Assembly: GCA_946479995.1 (NCBI GenBank)
Contig: CAMLIU010000018.1
Location: 1 to 11,991, forward strand
Direction: 5' to 3'
DNA from: an uncultured Gemmatimonadota bacterium
GTDB lineage: Bacteria > Gemmatimonadota > Gemmatimonadetes > Gemmatimonadales > Gemmatimonadaceae
DNA length: 11,991 nucleotides
Shown: in pieces, positions 1 to 7,433 of the stretch
Layout of the letters: every line of letters begins with the position of its first letter
Numbering within the stretch: position 1 is the first letter of the stretch
Notes under the pieces: generated by a model
Databases searched by the model: none
What the model was told of the DNA's origin: nothing
What the model saw: only the letters and a program-made list of their open reading frames with translations
Made by a program: the position numbers and the translations under genes

Positions 1-41
1 GTGCGCGCGGCCACGCGGACGAGGGCAGGGGAACGCACGCG

Positions 42-1664
42 GTGATATCGCATCCAGTCGGGACGCCGTCAACGGCAGGACGCGCTCGTCACAGGGTCGG
101 CGTCATGCGTGCAATCGCGACGCTCGTCCTCATGTCCTGCGTGAGTCCCCAGCGTCCCCCCGACGTGGTGGTCTTCGCGTCGGGCGCGGACCTCGAGTCG
201 CCCGATCCGCTGGTCACCACCCATCCCCTGTCGCGCCAGGTCCAGCGGTATGCACTGCTCGTCACGCTCCTGCGCTACGACTCGGCGCTCGCGCCTCAGC
301 CCTACTACGCGCGTCGCTGGCAGTGGTCGAACGGAGGAAAGGACCTCACCCTCCTTCTCGCCCCCGACCTGCGCTGGCATGATGGAGTTCCGACCACCGC
401 GCAGGACGCCGCCTTCACGTTCCTCGCTGCGCGCGACGCCGCCACGGGCTTCGCGCGCGCGTCGGAGCTAGCCTCGCTCGACACGGCGATCGCCGTGGAC
501 GACACGACGTTGCTCTTCCGCTTCCGCGACGCGCCACCCGCGCTGCCTCCGCTCCTCTCGGAGCTCCCGCTCCTCCCGGCACACCTGCTCGAGAGAACCC
601 CGCGCCACGACCTGCGATCCGCATCGTTCGAGCGTGCCCCCGTCGGCAACGGCCCGTTCCGCTTCGAGTCGCGGCAGCGCGGCTCGAGCTGGAGCTTCGT
701 GCGCAACGATTCGTTTCCGCTGTCCCTCGGCGGTCCGCCGGCATTGCGTGGCTTCGTCGTCGCCGTGGTGGATGAGGCCACCACGAAGTACGCGGGGCTC
801 GTGAGCGGGGAGCTGGACGTGGCGGGAATCGCGCCCACGATGGCGCCCGTTGCCGAGCGCGATGACCTGCTGCGGGTCGTGACCTATCCGGTGCTCTTCG
901 GCACCGGGCTCTTCTTCAACACCACGCGCCCGCCCTTCGACGACCTGCGCGTGCGTCGCGCCGTCGCGCGGTCCGTGGATCGTCGTCGCATCGTGACTGT
1001 CGCGCTCGCCGGATACGGCGAGCCGGCGTCGAGCCCCGTGCCGTCCGGAAGTCCGCTCGCCTGGCAGGACGCGCCCGGACGCGACACGGTGCTGGCAGAC
1101 AGGCTACTCGACGAAGCAGGCTGGCGCCGCGGATCGGACGGAGTTCGCCGACGCGCTGGACGGCCACTTACGGTCGAGCTGCTCACCGTAGGCAGTGGCG
1201 ACAACGTGGTCGAACAGCTCGTGCAATCCGACCTGGCGGCTCGAGGAATCGTCATGCACATCCGGCAGACCGAGCTGGGCACCTTTCTCACGACGGCGCG
1301 AGCGTCTACCAAGCGATTCGACGTCCTGCTTGCCGGCGTGCCCGGCGACCTCGCGCTGTCGCAGGTCAACGCCCTCTTCGCCACTTCGCAGCGAGGCGGG
1401 TCGCTCGACTACACGGGGTTCCACGCTCCCGTGCTCGACGCGGCGCTCGCCGCCGCGGGGGCCGCGCGAAGCGATTCCGTGCGCCGCGCGGCGTGGATTC
1501 GCGTCCAGGTCATGCTCGACTCGCTCGCGCCGGCCACCTGGCTCTACCATTCCCGCGGCGTGCAGGGGGCGACGCGGAGGCTGCACGGCCTGCGCATGGA
1601 CCTCCGCGGCGAGCTCGTCACGCTGCACGACTGGGCGCTCGCCGAGCCAGGAGTGGCGCAATGA
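42..1664 (+). CDS. ABC transporter substrate-binding lipoprotein, family 5 (oligopeptide/oligosaccharide type)
   Basis: This is an extracytoplasmic solute-binding protein of the SBP_bac_5 (DppA/OppA-like) family. Such proteins bind oligopeptides or oligosaccharides and deliver them to an inner-membrane ABC permease. Visible family signatures are a WHDG motif at residues 112-115 followed by a TAQDAAFTF stretch, a GNGPFRF motif near residue 203, and NTTRPPFDDLRVRRAV from residue 293. The 540-residue length is normal for the family. A basic N-terminus (RARHR) leads into a short hydrophobic run ending in LMSC, a lipobox with the acylated cysteine at residue 33. The GTG at 42 was chosen because an AGGGGA sequence lies about 10 bases upstream and it gives a normal-length signal. 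ATG 105 is an alternative but leaves only 11 residues before the cysteine. The frame is open back to the window edge, so a start further upstream is possible. The stop overlaps the start of the lyase gene, suggesting that the imported ligand is the lyase substrate (inference). No permease or ATPase is in the window. Confidence 0.85.
   Translation: MISHPVGTPSTAGRARHRVGVMRAIATLVLMSCVSPQRPPDVVVFASGADLESPDPLVTTHPLSRQVQRYALLVTLLRYDSALAPQPYYARRWQWSNGGKDLTLLLAPDLRWHDGVPTTAQDAAFTFLAARDAATGFARASELASLDTAIAVDDTTLLFRFRDAPPALPPLLSELPLLPAHLLERTPRHDLRSASFERAPVGNGPFRFESRQRGSSWSFVRNDSFPLSLGGPPALRGFVVAVVDEATTKYAGLVSGELDVAGIAPTMAPVAERDDLLRVVTYPVLFGTGLFFNTTRPPFDDLRVRRAVARSVDRRRIVTVALAGYGEPASSPVPSGSPLAWQDAPGRDTVLADRLLDEAGWRRGSDGVRRRAGRPLTVELLTVGSGDNVVEQLVQSDLAARGIVMHIRQTELGTFLTTARASTKRFDVLLAGVPGDLALSQVNALFATSQRGGSLDYTGFHAPVLDAALAAAGAARSDSVRRAAWIRVQVMLDSLAPATWLYHSRGVQGATRRLHGLRMDLRGELVTLHDWALAEPGVAQ
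1649..1653 (+). promoter_or_regulatory. Ribosome binding site for the heparinase-like gene
   Basis: AGGAG lies 7 bases before ATG 1661, inside the end of the solute-binding protein gene. It decides the start of the lyase gene against the in-frame upstream codon at 1493, which would bury 56 extra residues in the previous gene. Confidence 0.75.
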
Positions 1665-4393
1665 GCCTCCTCGTCACGCGTGACGAGCTGCTCGCCCGTC
1701 GCGCCGTCGCGACGGGCCCGCTGGCGGCGCTGGCTGCAGGACTGCGGCGCGAGCTCGAGCCGGTGATCGCGAGCCGTCCCGACGTCCCGCTCGAGAAGGC
1801 GCTGCTCTCCCGGGCCGGCGGACGGTGCGAGAAGGATGGCACACTCCTCGAGTACGACCCGTTCCTCGTGCAGCACCGATGCCCGCGGTGTGGACGGACG
1901 CACGAAGGGGAGCTGCACGATCGTTTCCGGCTCTACTGGCATCATCTCTGGCTCGCCGAGCGGGCCGTCCATGGCGCCGTGCTCGGCGTCCTGCTCGACG
2001 ACGAAGGCGCGCGCGACACCGCCGCGCACCTGCTTTCCAGCTACGCCGACCGCTATCTCGCGTATCCCAACGCGGACAACGTGCTCGGTCTCTCTCGTCC
2101 CTTCTTCAGCACCTACCTCGAGTCGATCTGGCTGCTGCAGCTCTGCGTCGCCCTCGACCTGCTGGAGATCGGCGCGCCGTCGGATCGCGTTTCCGCGCTG
2201 GGTGCGCAGCTGCGGGACAGGTTGATAGAGCCGAGCGCGGCGCTCATTGCCGCGTATGACGAGGGGCTCTCCAATCGCCAGGTATGGAACAATGCCGCCC
2301 TGATGGCCGCGGGCTCGCTCCTCGGGGACGAGTCTCTCGTCGAGCGGGCGAGTGCGGGTCCATCGGGTCTCGGCGTGCATCTGTCCGAGGGGCTGCTCGC
2401 CGATGGTAGCTGGTACGAGGGCGAGAACTATCACCTCTTCGCACACCGGGGGCTCTGGTATGGCGTGCGCATCGCCGAGACGAATGGGCATGCCCTCGCC
2501 AGGCACTACGACGCGCGATTTCGTGAAGGATTTGCCGCACCGTTCCGCACGCTTCTTCCCGATCTCACCTTCCCGTCTCGCCGCGACTCCCAATACGCGG
2601 TGAGTGCGCGGCAGCCGCGGTTTGCCGAATCGTGTGAGCTGGGACTCGCGCGGAGCTTCGACGAGCGTCTCGTCTCCATGCTGGCCCGCCTGTACGATGA
2701 GTCGGTTCCCCATGGTGAGACGGGTCGACGCGCCACCTCCGCCGACGTCGAACGCAACCTGGCTCCCACCGGGCTCTCGCGCGCCGACCTGTCGTGGCGA
2801 AGCCTCCTTGTCGCGCTGCCGCAGCTGCCGCCCCTCGTGGCGACGCCCTTCACGTCGGACCTGCTGCCCGCACAGGGGCTGGCGATCCTTCGCCGCGACG
2901 ACGGGGGGACGTACGTCGCGCTGGATTACGGTCATTCTGGGGGCGGACACGGGCACCCCGATCGCCTGAACCTGCTGCTGGTGGATGGTCACGTGCGGTG
3001 GTTCGACGACCCGGGCACGGGATCGTACGTGGACGAATCGCTGCACTGGTATCGGAGCACGCTGGCCCATACCGCGCCACTGGTGGACGGACGGTCGCAG
3101 CCGCCGACGCACGGTTCCCTCGTCGCCTTCGATGACGACGGGCGAATGGGCTGGGTGAGCGCCACGGCGCCGCTCCTTCCTGATGCCGAGCTGCGGCGCA
3201 CCCTGGTACTCATGCCGGACTACCTGATCGATCTCCTCGAGTGGGACGCGCCGGCGCCCCACGAGGTCGGCCTTCCGCTCCAGGGTGTCGACGCCGTGGA
3301 CGACCTCGAGCTCCCGCTCCCTCGCAACGCCACGCGAATCCGCGGGGGGACGGGCAAGGAAGATGGTTTCGGCTTCCTGCGCGATTGTCAGCGCATCGCG
3401 ACACGAGCGGGCGAGCCGGTTCGGCTCCGCCGGAAGCGCGAGGGCATCGGCAATGCGACCCTCGACGGTTGGGCGCTCGTGCCCGCGGGCACCGTGTGGG
3501 AGCGCGCGTTGGCGCCCGATGTTCCCTCACGGACCGGACTGGTGCCCCTCCTCATCCCCCGTGCCTTAGCGGCCAGCGGACGCATGGCCATGGTGTGGAG
3601 CTGGCGGGGCAGGGTGAGTGACGTGCAATTCGGCGATGCGGCAATCGACGTTCTGCGCGAAGACGGTACGCGGGATGAGCACCGCCACTCGGCGGAAGGG
3701 TGGCGCATCGCTCGAGCGGCTGGCGAACGGGCGGAGGAGGTCGTGCTGGCGGGATACGTGAGTCGGCGCACGCCAGTGAATGCCACGTCGGCGGTCCTGC
3801 CGCGCGAGTCCGCGACGCGCGTGCTGCCGATCCCCGCCGCCTTCCAGCTCGGCGAACCGCACTATCGCCGCTCGGAGCTCACCTGGCGGGAGGCCGGACA
3901 GCCACGAGCCGACGTCGCGATCTCCGAGCGCCGTCGCGGCGTGCTCGAGGTGCGCGTTCGCGTCGCGCCGTCCAATCGCATCTTCGTGCCGATGGCCGCC
4001 GTCAACGTCCTCGACAACGAGCCCGCCGCCATCAATGGCGATGGGGTGCAGCTGTACGTGGACGCTGGCGGTGCGCGTGGCGGCTGGCTCCTCGTTCCGC
4101 GGGCCGACAGCGACGACGTGGAGCAGCGACCCGTCGAGGGATGGGACGACGGTCTCCGCGTCAGTGCGACCTGGCAGGAGATCGACTCGGGGTGGGAGCT
4201 CGTCGCCACCGTGGTCCTTCCCGGCGGCGCGAACGAGATCGGGCTCGATCTGCTCGTGAACGAGACGGCGCCGGGCCGCGCGCGACGTCGGGGTCAGCTC
4301 GTGCTTTCGGGTGCCGACGGGGAATTCGTCTATCTTCGTGGGGATCGTCACGATCCTTCGCGTCTCCTTCGCTTCGCACTGCCCGATGGCTGA
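1661..4393 (+). CDS. Heparinase II/III-family polysaccharide lyase with C-terminal beta-sandwich domain
   Basis: The 910-residue product resembles heparinase II/III-type lyases, which cut uronate-containing polysaccharides by beta-elimination. The order of parts is as follows. An N-terminal helical region comes first. A zinc-ribbon-like element follows with Cys56, Cys74 and Cys77 (CPRCG), of a kind seen in some relatives; the first pair is degenerate. An alpha/alpha toroid contains N205-RQVWNN-211 and the Y252-EGENYH-258 motif typical of the catalytic tyrosine/histidine region. The heparinase II/III beta domain has H425-SGGGHGHPD-434. Finally, from about residue 740 to the end, there is a segment resembling a CBM9-like sugar-binding beta-sandwich (DNEPAAINGDGVQLYV). 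No signal peptide is visible, so the enzyme is probably cytoplasmic and acts on imported oligosaccharides. The start overlaps the preceding stop as ATGA, and the gene ends 8 bases inside the trmJ-like gene. The lyase family call is firm. Substrate (heparin-like, alginate or other) is unknown, and the C-terminal domain assignment is tentative. Confidence 0.85.
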   Translation: MSLLVTRDELLARRAVATGPLAALAAGLRRELEPVIASRPDVPLEKALLSRAGGRCEKDGTLLEYDPFLVQHRCPRCGRTHEGELHDRFRLYWHHLWLAERAVHGAVLGVLLDDEGARDTAAHLLSSYADRYLAYPNADNVLGLSRPFFSTYLESIWLLQLCVALDLLEIGAPSDRVSALGAQLRDRLIEPSAALIAAYDEGLSNRQVWNNAALMAAGSLLGDESLVERASAGPSGLGVHLSEGLLADGSWYEGENYHLFAHRGLWYGVRIAETNGHALARHYDARFREGFAAPFRTLLPDLTFPSRRDSQYAVSARQPRFAESCELGLARSFDERLVSMLARLYDESVPHGETGRRATSADVERNLAPTGLSRADLSWRSLLVALPQLPPLVATPFTSDLLPAQGLAILRRDDGGTYVALDYGHSGGGHGHPDRLNLLLVDGHVRWFDDPGTGSYVDESLHWYRSTLAHTAPLVDGRSQPPTHGSLVAFDDDGRMGWVSATAPLLPDAELRRTLVLMPDYLIDLLEWDAPAPHEVGLPLQGVDAVDDLELPLPRNATRIRGGTGKEDGFGFLRDCQRIATRAGEPVRLRRKREGIGNATLDGWALVPAGTVWERALAPDVPSRTGLVPLLIPRALAASGRMAMVWSWRGRVSDVQFGDAAIDVLREDGTRDEHRHSAEGWRIARAAGERAEEVVLAGYVSRRTPVNATSAVLPRESATRVLPIPAAFQLGEPHYRRSELTWREAGQPRADVAISERRRGVLEVRVRVAPSNRIFVPMAAVNVLDNEPAAINGDGVQLYVDAGGARGGWLLVPRADSDDVEQRPVEGWDDGLRVSATWQEIDSGWELVATVVLPGGANEIGLDLLVNETAPGRARRRGQLVLSGADGEFVYLRGDRHDPSRLLRFALPDG

Positions 4394-5213
4394 ATCCCGT
4401 CTCGCCCGCATCTCCGTCGTCCTCTACGAACCGCAGGATCCCGTGAACATCGCCGCCACGGTGCGCGCGATGAAGAACATGGGAGTCAGCTCGCTTCGGC
4501 TCGTCCGCCCGGTGGCGTACGATCCGGTGCGCCTGGAAGGGATCGCGCACGACACCTGGGATGTCATCGACGCCATCGAGGAGTACGATGACTTCGATGC
4601 CGCGGTCGCCGACTGCGTGCGCCTCCTCGGCTTCACCGCGCGACGTCGCGCAGCGAAATGGCAGCTGCTCGAGCCGAAGGGCGCCGCTGCCGACGCGCTG
4701 GAGCACGTCGAGGAGGGTCGCGTCGCGATCGTCTTCGGCCGCGAGGACACCGGACTGCCCAACGACGTGCTCGACCGTATCCACGCGGCGGTGACAATTC
4801 CCACCACCGAGCACGCGTCACTCAATCTCGCGCAGGCGGTGCTGATCGCCCTGTACGAGCTGCACCTCGCGTCGGGCGATGCGACGCGGACGCTGCGCGG
4901 CCCTCGCAAGGAGGCGCCTCCGCCGACAGCCGAGCTGCTCGAGCGATACTTCGCCGAGCTGCACCGCTCACTCGACGCCATCCAGTTCTTCAAGACGCGC
5001 TATCCCGAGCACATCATGCGGTCGCTGCGCGCGCTCACCTTCCGCGCCGCGCCCGACGACCGCGAGCTCTCGCTCCTTCGCGCCGTGTCGCTCGAGATCG
5101 TCCGCTACCTGGAGCGCACCGGCCGGATCGAGCGAACGCTGCCGGACGAGGTCTCCCCGCGCCCGCCGCGCCACGTGACCGGGCGCGATACGAGCAGCCG
5201 CGCCGAGGATTGA
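4386..5213 (+). CDS. trmJ: tRNA 2'-O-methyltransferase, TrmJ-like (SpoU/SPOUT family)
   Basis: The 275-residue protein shows the three SpoU-type signatures of SPOUT methyltransferases. These are motif 1 near the N-terminus (EPQDPVNIAATVRAMKNMG), motif 2 (FGREDTGLPNDVL) and motif 3 (IPTTEHASLNLAQAV). They form the knotted SAM-binding fold. The C-terminal segment with FFKTRYPEHIMRSLRALTFRA matches the extension typical of TrmJ, which methylates the ribose at position 32 in the tRNA anticodon loop. ATG 4386 was chosen because the conserved domain starts about 10 residues after it. It overlaps the lyase stop by 8 bases, and no strong Shine-Dalgarno precedes it, so expression may depend on coupling to the lyase. 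The upstream in-frame codon at 4311 would add 25 non-conserved residues. It is a housekeeping function lying among catabolic genes. TrmJ is the best fit, but another SpoU-family methyltransferase cannot be excluded. Confidence 0.88.
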   Translation: MAESRLARISVVLYEPQDPVNIAATVRAMKNMGVSSLRLVRPVAYDPVRLEGIAHDTWDVIDAIEEYDDFDAAVADCVRLLGFTARRRAAKWQLLEPKGAAADALEHVEEGRVAIVFGREDTGLPNDVLDRIHAAVTIPTTEHASLNLAQAVLIALYELHLASGDATRTLRGPRKEAPPPTAELLERYFAELHRSLDAIQFFKTRYPEHIMRSLRALTFRAAPDDRELSLLRAVSLEIVRYLERTGRIERTLPDEVSPRPPRHVTGRDTSSRAED

Positions 5214-5244
5214 CGCAGGGGCTGCACGCCACTCTCATTGAGCC

Positions 5245-6576
5245 ATGGCTCTCAATCGCTTCTTCGGCCGTCGGAAGGACAGCGCGACGGAACCGCCCGC
5301 ATCACCCGACACCGGGATCGCCGCTGAAGAGGCGGAGGACGACTCCGCCTTCGAGCCCGAGGGTGCGCCCGAGGACCTCGACCAGCGCAGCTGGCGTGAG
5401 CGTGCTGACGCCGTGCTCGCCACCGGCGCCTCCACCGGCAGCAAGCGCCCGCTCGCGCTCTTCGGAACCGAATCGACCGACGCGCCAGCGCATTTCGTGA
5501 CCGCGAGCGGCTGTCGGGTCACCGACGTGGACGGCAACCGCTTCCTCGATTGCACGATGGCCCTCGGCTCTGTGGCCCTCGGTTATTCCGAGCCGAGTGT
5601 GGTGCAGGCGGTAATTGCCGCGGCCTCCGAGGGCAACGTGAGCGCACTTTCCAGCTGGCGCGAGGTCGAGCTCGCCGAGCGCCTCTGCGCGATCATTCCC
5701 TGCGCCGAGCGCGTGCAGTTCCTGAAGACTGGCGCCGAGGCGACGTCCGCTGCCGTGCGACTCGCGCGAACCTACACCGGACGCGCGCACGTCGTGGGCT
5801 CCGGCTACTTCGGCTGGCACGACTGGAGCAGCGAGGCGCGCGGCGTGCCCCAGGCGACGCGACATTTCTTCTCGGCGGTGCCCTTCGACGACCTGTCGGC
5901 GCTCGACAGCGCGGTGGAGCGGGCGGGCAACGACCTCGCCGCCATCGTGCTCGAGCCGATCGTGGAACGCGAACCATCGGAGATGTGGCTCCTGCGGGCG
6001 CGCGAGCTGTGCGACGCGCGCGGCGCGGTGCTGATCTTCGACGAGGTGAAGACGGGATTCCGCGTGGCGCCGGGCGGGTGGCAGGAGGTGAGCGGCGTAA
6101 CCCCCGACCTCGCGTCGTTCGGGAAGGCCATGGCCAACGGCTATCCGCTCGCGGCGGTGGTGGGCCGCGCGCCGATCATGGAGGCCGCCCGCGACACCTG
6201 GATCTCGTCCACGCTTGCCAGTGAGAGCACCGCACTCGCCGCGGCACTCGCGGTCCTCGACTGGCACGACAAGGCCGACATCTGCGCCACGCTCGCCGAA
6301 ACGGGGCGCGAGATGCGCGCTGCGGTGGACCGCGCCATCATGGCCAGCCGCATCGACGGCGTCACCACCTGGGGCATCGACCAGATGTGGCTGATGCGCT
6401 GGGACGATCCGGCGAGGGAGTCGCGCTTCCTCCTGCGCGCGCTCGACGAGGGCGTGCTCTTCAAGCGCGGCGCGTACAACTTTGCCGCGGTGGCGCACGA
6501 CGAGGAGGCGCTGCAGGAGATCGAGTCAGCGGCGAGTGCGGCGTTCGTCGGGCTCATGGAAGAGTCGGCGGAGTGA
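5245..6576 (+). CDS. Class III PLP-dependent aminotransferase (glutamate-1-semialdehyde aminomutase-like)
   Basis: The 443-residue protein has the class III aminotransferase (fold-type I PLP) pattern. It shows DVDGNRFLDCTMALGSVALGY near the N-terminal domain, a GAEATSAAVRLAR phosphate-binding motif at 163-175, FDEVKTGF with Asp266 contacting the pyridine nitrogen, and SFGKAMANGYP with the Schiff-base Lys294. It resembles HemL, but the HemL CYHGH region is replaced by GYFGWHDW (G190-W194). That form is usual in class III enzymes outside heme synthesis, such as those of polysaccharide or natural-product pathways, so I do not call it hemL. Residues 3-47 form an acidic, Pro/Ala-rich, probably disordered extension that is not part of the fold. 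The gap after trmJ is 31 bases with only a poor Shine-Dalgarno. The gene's end overlaps the next gene as GTGA, so it is probably co-translated with the amidohydrolases. Substrate is unknown. Confidence 0.85.
   Translation: MALNRFFGRRKDSATEPPASPDTGIAAEEAEDDSAFEPEGAPEDLDQRSWRERADAVLATGASTGSKRPLALFGTESTDAPAHFVTASGCRVTDVDGNRFLDCTMALGSVALGYSEPSVVQAVIAAASEGNVSALSSWREVELAERLCAIIPCAERVQFLKTGAEATSAAVRLARTYTGRAHVVGSGYFGWHDWSSEARGVPQATRHFFSAVPFDDLSALDSAVERAGNDLAAIVLEPIVEREPSEMWLLRARELCDARGAVLIFDEVKTGFRVAPGGWQEVSGVTPDLASFGKAMANGYPLAAVVGRAPIMEAARDTWISSTLASESTALAAALAVLDWHDKADICATLAETGREMRAAVDRAIMASRIDGVTTWGIDQMWLMRWDDPARESRFLLRALDEGVLFKRGAYNFAAVAHDEEALQEIESAASAAFVGLMEESAE
6558..6564 (+). promoter_or_regulatory. 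Ribosome binding site for the first amidohydrolase
   Basis: GGAAGAG lies inside the aminotransferase gene, 8 bases before GTG 6573. It supports that overlapping start. The alternative ATG 6585 has only GGAG at 6570-6573 in front of it. Confidence 0.5.
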
Positions 6577-7433
6577 CGACGTCGATGCCCCTCGGCGGGC
6601 TGGCTCCGCTGGTGGACGCGCACGCGCACTTCCTCCACGCCGGCGCGGGACGCGCCGACTGGAAGCAGGTGAACGACGCGCGCTTTCGCGCCGGGGAAGC
6701 CATCGGCGTCACTTATCATGTGGCCAGCGTGCTCGGCAGCTACGGGCACCGCTCGCCGACCTATTTCCCCTCGCCCGACGACGTGTCGCGCGGCAATGAT
6801 GCCATGGCGGAGATCGCCCGCGCCGAGCCGGACCGCGTGCGGTGGTACGCCACGGTGAACCCGAACTTCACGTCGCACGCGGTCGCCGAGCTGCGCCGCT
6901 GTCGCGAGCGCGGCGCGGTGGGCGTGAAGCTGCTCGCCAGCCGCCGTGCCGACGACCCGCTTCTCGATCCCGTCTGCGAGGTGGCGGCGGAGTATGGATT
7001 CCCGATCCTTCACCACATCTGGCAGCATCGCACGCGCGAGTGGCCCAACCAGGAGATCTCGGACGGCGCGGACCTCGGACGCCTCGCCGCGCGGCATCCC
7101 GCGGTGTCGTTCATCCTCGCCCACCTGGGTGGAGGGGGTGACTGGTCGCATACCCTCGCCGCGGTGGGCGACATCGCCAACGTGTATCCCGACCTCTCGG
7201 GAAGCGGCGTGGACCGCGGGATGCTCGATGCCGCACTCGCCACGCTGGGACCCCAGCGGCTGCTGTGGGCGTGCGACCTCACGATGGAGACCGGACTCGC
7301 GAAGCTGCGCGCCCTCGAGGTGATCGGCCTCCCGGCAGAGGACTTGGCTGACATCCGCTGGCGGAACGCGGCGCGATTGTTCGGTCCCGCCGCCTTTCCC
7401 CGCTGCACGGCGAGTGGGGCACGCGTCGCATGA
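6573..7433 (+). CDS. Amidohydrolase 2 family protein (metal-dependent hydrolase or decarboxylase, TIM barrel)
   Basis: The 286-residue protein belongs to the amidohydrolase superfamily, Amidohydro_2 type. These are single-metal TIM-barrel enzymes that hydrolyse C-N, C-O or lactone bonds or decarboxylate carboxylic acids. The expected metal and catalytic residues are visible: H17-x-H19 in VDAHAHF after strand 1, His147/His148 in PILHHIWQH, His184 in FILAHLGGGGDW, and Asp235 in LLWACDLTME. Length is normal for the family and there is no signal peptide, so it is probably cytosolic. GTG 6573 overlaps the aminotransferase stop as GTGA and has a good ribosome binding site. ATG 6585, four codons later, is a possible alternative. 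The stop overlaps the start of the following related gene as ATGA, so the two proteins may be made in a fixed ratio. It keeps a full active-site set, unlike its neighbour. Substrate is unknown. Confidence 0.85.
   Translation: MTTSMPLGGLAPLVDAHAHFLHAGAGRADWKQVNDARFRAGEAIGVTYHVASVLGSYGHRSPTYFPSPDDVSRGNDAMAEIARAEPDRVRWYATVNPNFTSHAVAELRRCRERGAVGVKLLASRRADDPLLDPVCEVAAEYGFPILHHIWQHRTREWPNQEISDGADLGRLAARHPAVSFILAHLGGGGDWSHTLAAVGDIANVYPDLSGSGVDRGMLDAALATLGPQRLLWACDLTMETGLAKLRALEVIGLPAEDLADIRWRNAARLFGPAAFPRCTASGARVA

Noticed and set aside
1..45. Open frame ending in TGA at 43-45 that could be the tail of an upstream gene
   Set aside because: Fourteen codons without any recognisable motif cannot be told from chance, although the GTGA overlap with the next start would fit.
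1544..3262. 572-codon open frame on the minus strand
   Set aside because: It is antisense to the heparinase-like gene, with low-complexity Arg/Glu/Gly composition and no motif.
5245..6576. Naming the aminotransferase hemL
   Set aside because: It has GYFGWHDW in place of the HemL CYHGH region, an extra N-terminus and no heme-synthesis neighbours.
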